DNA from: Endotrypanum monterogeii
Taxonomy: Eukaryota; Euglenozoa; Kinetoplastea; Trypanosomatida; Trypanosomatidae
Length of the DNA stretch: 64,000 nucleotides
Direction of reading: 5' to 3'
NCBI GenBank assembly: GCA_000333855.2
Contig: CM007318.1
Span: forward strand, 729,159 to 793,158
In this document: positions 53,001 to 61,813 of the stretch, piece by piece
Numbering within the stretch: the stretch's first letter is position 1
How the letters are laid out: the number at the start of each line of letters is the position of its first letter
The notes under the pieces: model-generated
Database searches by the model: none
Seen by the model: the letters and a program-made list of their open reading frames with translations, nothing else
Told to the model about the DNA's origin: nothing
Position numbers and translations under genes: made by a program

Positions 53001-55777
53001 TCTTTGTGCTTATCTACTCCCCTCATGAGGCTGTCCACTCGATGCTGTATGTACTTGTTCATAATAGAACCAATGGTGCGCGACAGAGACCGCACGACGG
53101 ACTGCATAGCGTCTATGGCCTCAAGGAACTCGCCTTTTTCGGGCCACTCCACAGTGCGCAAAACCTTGTTAAGTCGGTGCATGCGCGAAAGATGGCCAGT
53201 TATCGCTTCGATCAGGTGTGTCACGACAACACGGCGGAAGGGCTTCGCAGCAGAGTAGTCTTCAAACTTCTGCCCTGCACGCTTGCGGTGCGTCTTCGAC
53301 TTGACCGCAGTGACGCCAGGAGCCGAGCCCTTCATTGAGCGCATTACATCCCGCACTTGTCGACTATCAGAGATGCACTGCTCGATCAGGCGCAAGCGCT
53401 CATCGCGGTCGGGAACATGACTGGGCAATTTTTCCATACTGTACCGCTCCGTAAACACGACACAGCACTCCTCGCTCCGCTGAATAAGCAGCTCAATCTC
53501 GTCAGTAGTAAGGTGGAGCGTCGGCTCCATCTCCTCCTGCTCCTCAAGCGTCGTTTTGCGCATTTTCTCAGAGACGATGACGTCTTTTTTCCTCAGAAAG
53601 TCCTCCTGTCGGCGCACAAATGTCTTGAAATGTTCTGGCAACTCGTCAGGGTCAACCTCAACACCGAGAGCGTTCACCACCCGCTCGCCCTTAGACTCTC
53701 TTTGAGGCTGCCGCTTCTCGGGGAAAGTGAAGACGAGACCATCGTCGAACGGTACAAGCGTCCTCCAGAGCCCTTTGTGGACCACCTGAGCCGCGTCGTC
53801 CTCAGATACATTCTGGGAAGCGGATCGACGGTCTCTGTCCACGTCTCCGTACACGCCATAACCTCCCTCCCTCTCATTCTTGACGTCGGCCACAGACCGG
53901 TTTTTTACCGATAAAGAGCGCCGCTTGGCTGACTCTGAGCGATTGGCGGGCAGCGGAAGCCGCGTCAACCCGCCGAATAGAATAAATGAATGTCCATCAC
54001 CACAGGGGGCGCATCGAGGAAACGCAAGGGGTGGCAAAGGCGGGTGAACACGTACCTCACCACGCCACACGTGTTCGCCGCGGGCTGTCGGCAGAAGATT
54101 CAGCTCCATCGTTGTCGCTAACGGAGACGCTACAGTACGTACTTCAGCGAGTGACGACTCAAAGCCGCCTGTCACGACCATGCGTGAGCCAACAATGCAG
54201 CATTCATGTCCTGCGCGCCCGACGACCTCGTTGTGGCACAGCAGCTGTTCCCAACGCTCATTCGTCAAGTCGAATGCCCAGCAATCACTCAATACCTCGT
54301 TGTGTGTGTTGTAGCCACCGAATACAATCATATACGGGCCGTAACGCACAGCTGTGTGCAAAAAGCGTGGCTCAGGCCCCGCCGCTTCGACCCTTCCCAT
54401 ATCTCCGTGCCTTTCTTCTACCTCCGCACCCTCGCTTCGCACTGTACCCCGACGGACGAGAGAAGAGGAGCGAGGCCCTGTGTGGACAAGGCGAACAGCA
54501 TACGTCTCAGTGCTAATGGCCAGTAACTGCCCTGAGACGTAAAGATCACTAGTCAACCCACCAAACACGAACAACTCTTTGCCAAAGTGGACGGCGGTGT
54601 GGAACGCCAGCGGGAACGGGGAGGCAGGCTGAATGGCGCGCCACGTCTGATCGCTGAGGTTCATATCGAAGAGAAGGGATACAAAACCAATGAACGCCGC
54701 CGACGTGGCACCGGCCATCGCCGTTGCACTTCCCCCAGCGCCCGCTAGCGTCGGAGCCGCCGGCACAGGACTGGAATTCAGTAGCGGGAACAAGACCTCA
54801 TACCGCGGTGCGCGCACAGGATCGGTGCACCACCCACGTACTGTCTCCTTCGAAGTCGCCGCACCACCGAGCCCGATACCGCCCACAACCACTAGGCGGT
54901 CAGCTGACTCGACCACTGTCATTGTATGACCATAGTGACCAGCCGGTACGAGCCTTCGCCCTTCGAGGCGACGCCAATTACCTGTCAACACGGAGAACTC
55001 GTAGAGCTCCTGCTCCACACTGCGAGCTCCAAAGGAAACCCCCCCGTAAACCAGCAGCCGCTGCCCACGATCTTGCCGATTCAGGTACGACGCCGCAGCG
55101 TGAAAGGCGAGGGCGGTAGGCCGGAAGCGCCGATAGTCCAGTGCGGGCATGAAGGAAACGTAGCGCAGGATTTTGTAGTTGTGTGGACGCTTATCTTCTG
55201 CCGGTGCTAGCGAGGCCCACACCTCCCGTCGAGACGCGTGCGGTGGAGGCGCATCGGTGGAAGTCGCATCTACGGCAAGCGACTTGGTATGAGACATCGC
55301 CGCACTCGAAAACTGCTTTAATGGAGTGGCTACACTGGTTACTGATTTAGGGTGCCGCGAGACGAGTCGACCTTCGCCATCAACGGACTTCCTCAACGCC
55401 TCCTCAACATTTCCTGAGGAACCCTTCCGATCCATCTGCTCGCGGCGGAGTGCGTTCAGTACATCGTACCAGTCAGTCGTAGCTTGCGTCCCCGGAGGAG
55501 GTCCCGCACCGACGTTGTCGCCGGAGACCCTGGACTCCTCTTCGTCGTCGAGATAATCGTCTGACCCACTACTATCGCTTTCACTGTAATTCTGATCTGC
55601 ATTTAGCGCCTCCAGGCGCAAAGCGATTCCGTCGCCAATATCCATTGAGTAATTCTGCTGCTGCAACAACTCTTCAATATGGATGGGACGGTTTGAGATG
55701 GGGTTTCCTTGCGGGTTCACAACCTCGATCTCGACAGAGCCCCCACCTGGTGGGGGAAGAGAAAGAGAGCGGCTCAT
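50027..55777 (-). CDS. Large kelch-repeat protein, 1916 residues
   Basis: ATG at 55777. The first ~200 residues are acidic and Ser-rich. Residues about 205-610 form a kelch propeller, shown by repeated hydrophobic runs ending in paired glycines: LLVYGGVSFG, LVVVGGIGLGG, LFVFGGLTSD, MIVFGGYNTH, MVVTGGFES and FILFGGLTRL. The middle (about 690-980) is charged and helical, likely coiled-coil. The C-terminal half is disordered, Pro/Ala/Ser-rich, with an almost pure serine tract near 1250-1275. Kelch propellers bind partner proteins. The domain resembles the KLHDC4 group, in which the kelch part is followed by charged helices, but the very long C-terminal half is not typical. No BTB domain, signal peptide or membrane segment is seen. 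The partner and role are unknown. Confidence 0.87.
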   Translation of the reverse strand: MSRSLSLPPPGGGSVEIEVVNPQGNPISNRPIHIEELLQQQNYSMDIGDGIALRLEALNADQNYSESDSSGSDDYLDDEEESRVSGDNVGAGPPPGTQATTDWYDVLNALRREQMDRKGSSGNVEEALRKSVDGEGRLVSRHPKSVTSVATPLKQFSSAAMSHTKSLAVDATSTDAPPPHASRREVWASLAPAEDKRPHNYKILRYVSFMPALDYRRFRPTALAFHAAASYLNRQDRGQRLLVYGGVSFGARSVEQELYEFSVLTGNWRRLEGRRLVPAGHYGHTMTVVESADRLVVVGGIGLGGAATSKETVRGWCTDPVRAPRYEVLFPLLNSSPVPAAPTLAGAGGSATAMAGATSAAFIGFVSLLFDMNLSDQTWRAIQPASPFPLAFHTAVHFGKELFVFGGLTSDLYVSGQLLAISTETYAVRLVHTGPRSSSLVRRGTVRSEGAEVEERHGDMGRVEAAGPEPRFLHTAVRYGPYMIVFGGYNTHNEVLSDCWAFDLTNERWEQLLCHNEVVGRAGHECCIVGSRMVVTGGFESSLAEVRTVASPLATTMELNLLPTARGEHVWRGEVRVHPPLPPLAFPRCAPCGDGHSFILFGGLTRLPLPANRSESAKRRSLSVKNRSVADVKNEREGGYGVYGDVDRDRRSASQNVSEDDAAQVVHKGLWRTLVPFDDGLVFTFPEKRQPQRESKGERVVNALGVEVDPDELPEHFKTFVRRQEDFLRKKDVIVSEKMRKTTLEEQEEMEPTLHLTTDEIELLIQRSEECCVVFTERYSMEKLPSHVPDRDERLRLIEQCISDSRQVRDVMRSMKGSAPGVTAVKSKTHRKRAGQKFEDYSAAKPFRRVVVTHLIEAITGHLSRMHRLNKVLRTVEWPEKGEFLEAIDAMQSVVRSLSRTIGSIMNKYIQHRVDSLMRGVDKHKEVMRLLTEVVEKNRHDKIWCVEEVRNEKRQEHQRARAAVRAPGQSEPRTQRTSSRRRTSSAAVPGKDAVQGVRQSPSLRSRSLGGGYHADENKAVLHMMDGEWSDLLDRASMVERCADQLRRYCEAGVATSSGAPPAPISLPQTQEVINDPSSIQLVQPQAPSLGNHAPPLLQVPSLAPTNLITPLLPVPPVLLPAGAPQGDSLVSAGPEVSPEAVSVSTAGMAHAPGPRDIIIQHSNQLRKVTAAVAEKVRKAALDFHTVLVHGAVEVHHSQDHSVPSAGDTKATTDTTPGPLLPPAIEASNVPAALTSTSGPTVVPHASPSRTSSSSSGSSSSRSSSSSSSSSSGSPALGVGLNTKGAVIVVPVGETSASKAAAPASSAGFENTQQIHVTTGGSNSGDAVRDGSHRNHSAKTLSTAQADASAARGHTLRLSALRPILEVRDLLQRLKEKVTLIRLNEWDSNDPNGAPQDVRAVDLYNRLWKVLTGVAQRVTAGFLSKAGARPPRPRPLSVFVRPPNPQPKHKKTAREGEGAKSVVQRASQTKSLTSAATAHPNTTSAVVSQSPFPASGGTEGHLSPSYGCRIPTGAPHGTADVSSGDAVRLMPLSSSVQEKRHDVEEWWHRKNSRPIDDGPIGVPLVPNDALLQYVRVQAEPAAALPTGGGASAAVEVHPVYPDAPTVPNTSTTTLVRGGAAAPIATGPWAPTVSSTQTGGAISRVIASPVITLSAVPKVVMPVEVRERGRTETGPLSAVNAPLVRRRSTIKELSQLCHSPQRRRSEGRVDTVGAGSSIGDEASGRDPVTSITRGNFVVNAEYLSRVAPDALPVSLTTNEQSDKGTIDAQHAWADVDEDYFYFGRPVEKRIVPPGTMVAGPPYISTHRGNIVGVSPPVGMVVGSSRANAELVAPSMTGFGGVTTESTASRSRSSTGRRVTRDTRSSEHYLTSTASQSLRLQTARHVMRKEGAKHSFYTPGELHLMQARERLRSKPSKGE

Positions 55778-56772
55778 CGTCCTGTGCTAAGAAGAAGAAA
55801 CCACAAGGATCTATCCCTAGATGTATCGAAATGTATATATCTATTGAAGGCACCTTATACGTGCGTATGTGCGGGTGTCTGTGTCTGTGTGCGGGTCTTT
55901 GTATGTTAGTGTATGTCCAATGATGCGCCGAGGTATCTATGTGCACACAAACCAAAGATGGATGTGTACGTAAGAGAAGAAAGGGAGAGGTTTCGAGGCT
56001 CCTCCCATATATATCTTATTATTTTGTATATGTGCGTGTGTGTGTGTGTGTGTGTGCTGCACACGACACACACTGTGTTGCGGTGTTCTCTTTAGCGTTG
56101 AGTAAAGGAAGAAAAGACGACCCGGCTACCCCCTCTTTCCCTCAGTTCACCACACACCGCACCGAGGGATAGGGATGTATAAATGCTTATACTTTTTTTC
56201 TTCCCTGCGAGCCACGGCACCCGGCATTGATCTTCAAAGGGTGGTAAACAAAAGTGAGAGAGGGTCCAGTGTGTTTGTTTTCCAGCACAAAAAGACGTGA
56301 GGGGGACTGGGGCTCTAATTGGGGCCGGATAAATTGTCCACTGCTTGTAGCGGCGGGCAAGCAGGAGAAAGTCAAAAAAAAAAGAATCAGGAAAGAAAGG
56401 GGAAAAAAAAGGAGTAAAGGGTTTAATACACACACACACACACACACACACACAGCCGTGTTTGAGCTGCGCTGCATGTCTAGTCCGTGCCGTTTTCGCC
56501 GCAGTAGACTAAGTCCACCCTGCCGACGTGAAGACATCAGTTGAGAGAACGTTGCGGCAGCAAAACTTTTCTTTTTAGGAGGTGAGAATGGATGCTAAGA
56601 CACTCATGACTCTGTCCGTGACGCGACAGCTTCCTGTGCGCTTAGCCAGGCGACCGATTTCCTCGCTGTAAAGTCTTCATCCGCGACGAAGTGACGCAGA
56701 GGGTAAGAAACATTTAATACGTATATTATATATATCAAGCGATACATGCTAGGCACAGGGATGACAAGCTAT
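55778..56772. other. Spacer downstream of the DEAH helicase gene
   Basis: No gene seen. It has a GT tract (about 56034-56056), a CA tract (about 56429-56453), a short TA patch (about 56719-56735) and A-tracts near 56375-56410. Confidence 0.55.
55787..55803 (-). promoter_or_regulatory. Candidate spliced-leader acceptor for the kelch mRNA
   Basis: In the transcribed sense tttcttcttcttag ends in AG at 55787-55788, nine bases before the ATG at 55777; another AG follows at 55782-55783. The tract and spacing are close to the trypanosomatid consensus. Confidence 0.5.
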
Positions 56773-59052
56773 TCACCTCACAGCCTCTTGGGCACGGCGC
56801 AGAGCCTGTGCGATATCGCCGTCTGGAATTTCGCTGAGGTCAGTATAAAAATCACTCACGTCAAGGAGCCAACCAACCTCCACTGGCGATGCAGTTCGGA
56901 TAAACGTTCCGGCCTCCCCCTGCACCTCCAGACGGTCAAACACAATCCAGGTGGGAAGTGGACGTGATTTTCCTGCCGACGCTACAACCGACTGACGATG
57001 CAGGGTGACATTCAACGCGTCCCGAACAGTTCGGTAAATGCGTGTCGTCGGATCCGCTACCGCCCTATGGGGACCCTGGGCTACCGGGGTCAAAAACGCA
57101 ACCTGTGTAAAGAATCCCTCCAGCACTGCTTTGCGCAGCGCCACTGTGTCGACGTAGCTGCGCTCCGGTACATAGGTGGACTGTGCTGGTACATTCGCTT
57201 GACTCATCAGCCGTCGCAGCTGATTGTACACCTGCACTGCCTGATGTAGGGACTGATGTCGCAGATAATTCTCGTAGCAGAAGCGCTTCCCATTTTGCTG
57301 ATTTTTGAAGTACGCGTGAAAAATACGAAAGAGGGTGACATGATCGCCGTCGGCATCGATCAAGCGTGCGTGCGCCTCGCGAGCCTCGCTCAACCGCGTT
57401 GGGGGGCGGCTGAACACATTCCCAACCTCCAGCATGGCAGCCACCACCGCAGCATCGGCGCCGCATCCATGCTTGGGTGCCATAAGCAGCATCCTTGCCA
57501 GACAAGCATCGACGGGAAACGCTGCCATACGTCGGCCGAAGTCTGTAAGCTCCAGACCATCGTTCACGGCCCCGAAATACAGCAGTTGGTAAAATGCGTC
57601 GCTCATGCCCTGATCCGAAGGCGGGTCAATAAAGGGAAACTCACAAGGGTTCGCTACCCCGAGAGTCAGCAGCAGCAGGACGGTGTTCACAATGTTCGTC
57701 CGTAGGATCTCCGGGTGCGTTTGGTCTGGGAAGCTAGAAAACTCAGCTGACGTAAAAAGGCGAAAACACTTGCCGGGTCGCGTACGACCAGCACGGCCCT
57801 TACGTTGTTCCGCGGAGGCCTTGCTGATGACTGCTGGTAGCAAATAATCTACGCGAGCCTCTGAATTGTACAAGCTCTGCTTTTGGTAGCCGCAGTCCAC
57901 CACATAAACGATCCCGTCAATCGTTACAGATGTCTCGGCGATGTTTGTAGCTACGACCACCTTGCGGACATTGGCATGGTAGGTGGCAAATACTTGCTGC
58001 TGATCGTTGAGGCTGAGAGAGCCGTAAAGAGGAAGCACCACCACCTCATTCGGTCGCGACAGCGCAACCACGCCATCTGCTGCACCGCTGGGAGGCTTCG
58101 GAACCGCTTCAGATCCATGCCCCGCTGCCCCCCGTCCTCTGGGGGCGACTGCTAAACTTGAGCCGAAAGCCTCTTGGAGTGCCGCAACAGCCCGCTCAAT
58201 TTCCGCCTCGCCGGTCAGGAAGCAAAGAATATCACCCGCGGGCTCGCGCTCGTGCAGCTGGCGCACGCATGAGACAGTCGCCTCCACGTAATCGCGCACT
58301 GGATGTGGCATGTACATGACATCTACATCGTACATGCGGCCGGAAACGTGCACAAGTGGCGCGCCAGGAAAGTAACATTGAATCTTCGCCACGTCTAGAG
58401 TAGCTGACATGACCACCAGCCGAAAAGATGGGCGACGAGTAAGAAGTTGCTTCAGCAGGCCCAACACTACATCCGTGTCAATTGTCCGCTCATGCGCCTC
58501 GTCCACGACGACAACGCTATACTTACGTAGATCTGGGTCCGTGAAGGCTTCGCGAAGCAGCATGCCATCCGTCATGTACAGCACTCGCGTGGCTTCACAC
58601 TGGCGTGAGTCGAAGCGGACATGATAGCCCACGTGCGCGCCAAGGAGCACATCCATTTCCTCGGCCACGCGGGTGGCAACAGAGATGGCCGCGATACGGC
58701 GTGGCTGCGTACATGCGATAACACCGGCAGATGCAGTCTGCAGCTCCGCAAGGAAGTGAGGAACCTGAGTGGTCTTGCCACTGCCGGTCTCACCGACAAG
58801 CAAAGTGACTGCGTGGGTGCGCACGGCTTCCTGTATGAGATGACGCTTCTCAAACACAGGCAGCCGCTGACGTGATCGGAGCAACTCCTGGTAGCGAGCC
58901 GACAGGGGTTGCTTCGTGAAAAGATTCAAAGCTGAGCTGGAAGAACAAGCAGGCGCATCCACTCGCTGTCTCGGGAGTTGCGCAGCCAACACGTCTTTGT
59001 CAAGGACATCGCTGTCCTGATCGACTTCGTCGTGCACGCGCTTGAGAGCCAT
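56773..59052 (-). CDS. PRP43: DEAH-box RNA helicase, Prp43/DHX15 type
   Basis: The frame opens at 59070 with TTG; the first ATG is 59052, giving 759 residues, close to yeast Prp43 (767). Just before the helicase core is NLFTKQPLSARYQELLRSRQRLPVF, matching the Prp43 lead-in in style. Motifs are GETGSGKTTQ (Lys 93), TQPRRIAAIS, DEAH (184-187), SATLD, FLTGEAEIE, TNIAETSVTIDG and QRKGRAGRTRPGKC. The winged-helix, ratchet (HA2) and OB-fold parts follow to the end. Prp43 releases the lariat spliceosome after splicing and remodels pre-ribosomes, with help from G-patch proteins. In trypanosomatids, where nearly every mRNA is trans-spliced, it should act in spliceosome recycling and rRNA maturation. 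DHX15-type assignment is by phrase and length; a related DEAH protein is the alternative. Confidence 0.9.
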   Translation of the reverse strand: MALKRVHDEVDQDSDVLDKDVLAAQLPRQRVDAPACSSSSALNLFTKQPLSARYQELLRSRQRLPVFEKRHLIQEAVRTHAVTLLVGETGSGKTTQVPHFLAELQTASAGVIACTQPRRIAAISVATRVAEEMDVLLGAHVGYHVRFDSRQCEATRVLYMTDGMLLREAFTDPDLRKYSVVVVDEAHERTIDTDVVLGLLKQLLTRRPSFRLVVMSATLDVAKIQCYFPGAPLVHVSGRMYDVDVMYMPHPVRDYVEATVSCVRQLHEREPAGDILCFLTGEAEIERAVAALQEAFGSSLAVAPRGRGAAGHGSEAVPKPPSGAADGVVALSRPNEVVVLPLYGSLSLNDQQQVFATYHANVRKVVVATNIAETSVTIDGIVYVVDCGYQKQSLYNSEARVDYLLPAVISKASAEQRKGRAGRTRPGKCFRLFTSAEFSSFPDQTHPEILRTNIVNTVLLLLTLGVANPCEFPFIDPPSDQGMSDAFYQLLYFGAVNDGLELTDFGRRMAAFPVDACLARMLLMAPKHGCGADAAVVAAMLEVGNVFSRPPTRLSEAREAHARLIDADGDHVTLFRIFHAYFKNQQNGKRFCYENYLRHQSLHQAVQVYNQLRRLMSQANVPAQSTYVPERSYVDTVALRKAVLEGFFTQVAFLTPVAQGPHRAVADPTTRIYRTVRDALNVTLHRQSVVASAGKSRPLPTWIVFDRLEVQGEAGTFIRTASPVEVGWLLDVSDFYTDLSEIPDGDIAQALRRAQEAVR

Positions 59053-60217
59053 TAGATTAACTGTGAGCAAGTGAAGGAAGCGCCATGATACGGAAATGAA
59101 TCACGAGGCAGTGAACAGTGAGAATCAAGAAAGTATCGACATTCACAGAACATCTCCACCATAAGGAAGTGCACGAGGAGGTTTCTTTTCAGAAAAGGAG
59201 GGAGAGCGAGCGACAGACAGACAAAAATAAAGAAAGCCTTTATTTTTTTTTTTTAGTGTGTGTTGCCGCCTGCTTTGTTGATCTGCTACTTGCAAATGAA
59301 CGCTACATAGTGTGGGATCTACCAGACAGGTACAAAATATGATTCAATCACGATACCCTCGTCTTTACCTCGTTCATGCTCTCTTACGTAGATTTCCACA
59401 ATGATCATTTGAGATGTTGAGACACGGTCTGTACTGACGCAATATGATTTGGCAACGCTGCCAATGTATGAGGAAGAGAATGAAGAAAACTAAATCACAG
59501 TCACAACGGGAAGAATAAATAAATAAATAAAAGAGAGGGGAATGGGAAATAGACCCTCACACTAGTAAAGACAACAGGGGTCCATACACACTTCGGAGGA
59601 ATCGAATACATCGCTGAAACAGAAAAAAAAAAAAATAAAGTGATGGAGAAAAAGCGGGGAGAGGAATCGATGGTGATGCGATCAATCCAATAAAAGCGTG
59701 ACTGAACGTAGATAGAAACTCACAGGGTGAAAAATTTTTTTTGAGAAAAAATGAGAAACAAAACGTCCAGGATGCTCTTGACATACGTGCGCACGGAAGC
59801 GGCCTGGCGTGGATGCCCCTGCGGGGCTGCTACTTCAGCTAAGTGCATCTTTCCCCCGCTCTCGAGAAAAAAATGTATGGCAGCATCGTGGACTAGTATC
59901 ACAGATGTGCTGTGATGGGGAACGAAGAAAAAAAGAGAACACACCAAAAAAAAAAAAAATGACAACAAGAACACTGGAAGGAGTAGAAACATCTCTGTCG
60001 TATCGCCGAGATATGGATCGGTGGAGAAAAGGGCTGTGTCTGTCAGCGACGCAAAATCATGGAGCTGGAGTGGACCTCCACCCAGTTATTCCCACTGGTT
60101 CCGCTATGCGCCAACTCGCTTCCTCTTGAGATAATCTGGGATAAAACGGCTTCATGACGCAACCGCCGCCTTCTGCCCACCCCTCCCCCCGTCTTTTTTC
60201 TACTCTGGTTGTCATCG
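59053..60217. other. Spacer downstream of the EHD-type gene
   Basis: No gene seen. A-tracts lie near 59620-59640 and 59945-59960, a TAAA-repeat patch near 59510-59535, and C-rich runs near 60175-60190. No TA microsatellite was noticed. Confidence 0.5.
59061..59088 (-). promoter_or_regulatory. Candidate spliced-leader acceptor for the helicase mRNA
   Basis: The transcribed sense reads cgcttccttcacttgctcacag, ending in AG at 59061-59062, eight bases before the ATG at 59052. The TTG that opens the frame at 59070 would be spliced away. Confidence 0.45.
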
Positions 60218-61813
60218 TTATGGCTGCTGCTGCCTTTGCGCGCCTTCCTGCATCATGATCATCATCGTCTGCATCATGGCCTGAGCTTGGTCATTCGAGA
60301 GTGGTGCCGGCGCAGCACTGCTTGCTGGAGAAGTCGAAGGGAGACTAAGCTGCTGCTTCTGCTGCTGGACCATCAGCTGCTGCATCATAAGCAGCAACTG
60401 CGCCTGCGAGGCAGTGTCGACAGTTGGCGCTTCTACCGACTGTGGTGTGACTACGGCGGCAGAGGGGAGAGGTAAACCGCTGCCACCGTAGGCGCCTTGT
60501 ATGGTAGCGCCATCAGCAGCCGGTGCAATGTTGTTCTCTTTCTTGAGGTACGCGCGTTCTAGCATGATCATGCCTCGGCGCTCTCGCGGGTCCTGCATCG
60601 CGATTTCTTTGATCGGCTGAAGCAAACGCGGGAGATCTCGCTCGATGGTTCCCTTCAGTAGCTCAATCCAGCCCCGCTTCTCTAATTTCTCAATGTCAGG
60701 AAACTCTCGGGAATCAACCTTGGTGAGGAACGCTCGAATATCCTCGCGGCGAGGGAAATTATTTTCGCTGATGTGGTACTGCAAAGCCAAGTCCCTTACG
60801 GTGATGTTATAGTCCTCATAGAAGCGGTCCTTCGCCTTGTCCTTGCCAAAGATACTCGGCATGCGGCTTCGATAAGTGGCGCAGACAAGCGCGAAGAGAA
60901 GCACGTCACTTGCGCGACGCATCATAGATGTCACACGTCTGTCAAGCGATTGTAGTGGCACCGTGACGATGAGCTCATACAATAAATCCTCTTTCTCCTT
61001 CGCGAAGAGGGCGTGGTCCGTGCCACTGCAGTAAGGCTTGTCCCAGAAACTGGAGACGTACAGCCGTGGCGGTTCTGTTGAGCGAACCAAGCTAGACAAA
61101 TTCCAGAACAAGGAACCGTACACTCGCATCAGTTCCTTTGGTCGCACTGTGTCGGCCTTGTTCAAGATAATGCGAATCTTGCCCTCTTGATGTAGAAGAG
61201 CTTTGCCGAATACCTGCTGCAGCTCCGGGCCGGCGTCCAGCTTTGCCGGATCAAAAAGAAGAAACACAAGATCACTCTTCTCCACAAACCATTTGCACAC
61301 CTCGACGTAGTTGTACCGCCGAGAGTGGGCATTACCGGATGCTTCGAGAATGCCAGGGGTATCGATGAATGAGACGGACTTTAGGATGGGGTGAGGGGCC
61401 AGAACGCCTGCGAAGCACTCCGCAAAGGCGTCGCCGAACTGCGAAAGGCCGCGGTAGGGAAGTCGGCTATCTGCCATGAGAACTCGGCCTGGAATATGCT
61501 GTACCTCATCACCATGCATCACAACGGTGAACTTGTCGGTGACAGGTTGTGGTCCGGTCAGGAGGAGGTTGCCTTGAAGCAAGAAATTAATGAATGAAGA
61601 TTTCCCAGCGGAGAAAGGACCGAGAAACGTGACAAAAGGCCTTTTTTGTTTGATAGAATCAGAGAACCACGTGGGAGCAAATATATTGTACTTATAGGAG
61701 GACTCTACGGGCTCAATACGATTGGTGTAAAGCTGACTGAGCTGCAATAAAGTCGTCTCAATATGACGATCCCAAAGAACGTCCTCCCTCATTTCTTTAT
61801 TTGTAGAACTCAT
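60218..61813 (-). CDS. EHD-type dynamin-like ATPase without an EH domain
   Basis: The frame opens at 61837 with TTG; the first ATG is 61813, giving 531 residues. Residues about 30-390 follow the EHD family: FAPTWFSDSIKQKRPFVTFLGPFSAGKSS (P-loop Lys 71), TGPQPVTDKF, SFIDTPGILE (DTPG), LVFLLFDPAKLD, RIILNKADTV (NKAD) and the helical phrases VRDLALQYHIS and DIRAFLTKV. EHD proteins bind ATP, coat tubular endosomal membranes and cause scission during recycling. The usual C-terminal EH domain with its EF hands is absent. In its place is a Gln/Met-rich, low-complexity tail (LLLMMQQLMVQQQKQQ, then QAQAMMQTMMIMMQEG). The protein therefore probably lacks the normal binding of NPF-motif partners. The start at 61813 agrees with the family's N-terminal helix. 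Confidence 0.93.
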   Translation of the reverse strand: MSSTNKEMREDVLWDRHIETTLLQLSQLYTNRIEPVESSYKYNIFAPTWFSDSIKQKRPFVTFLGPFSAGKSSFINFLLQGNLLLTGPQPVTDKFTVVMHGDEVQHIPGRVLMADSRLPYRGLSQFGDAFAECFAGVLAPHPILKSVSFIDTPGILEASGNAHSRRYNYVEVCKWFVEKSDLVFLLFDPAKLDAGPELQQVFGKALLHQEGKIRIILNKADTVRPKELMRVYGSLFWNLSSLVRSTEPPRLYVSSFWDKPYCSGTDHALFAKEKEDLLYELIVTVPLQSLDRRVTSMMRRASDVLLFALVCATYRSRMPSIFGKDKAKDRFYEDYNITVRDLALQYHISENNFPRREDIRAFLTKVDSREFPDIEKLEKRGWIELLKGTIERDLPRLLQPIKEIAMQDPRERRGMIMLERAYLKKENNIAPAADGATIQGAYGGSGLPLPSAAVVTPQSVEAPTVDTASQAQLLLMMQQLMVQQQKQQLSLPSTSPASSAAPAPLSNDQAQAMMQTMMIMMQEGAQRQQQP

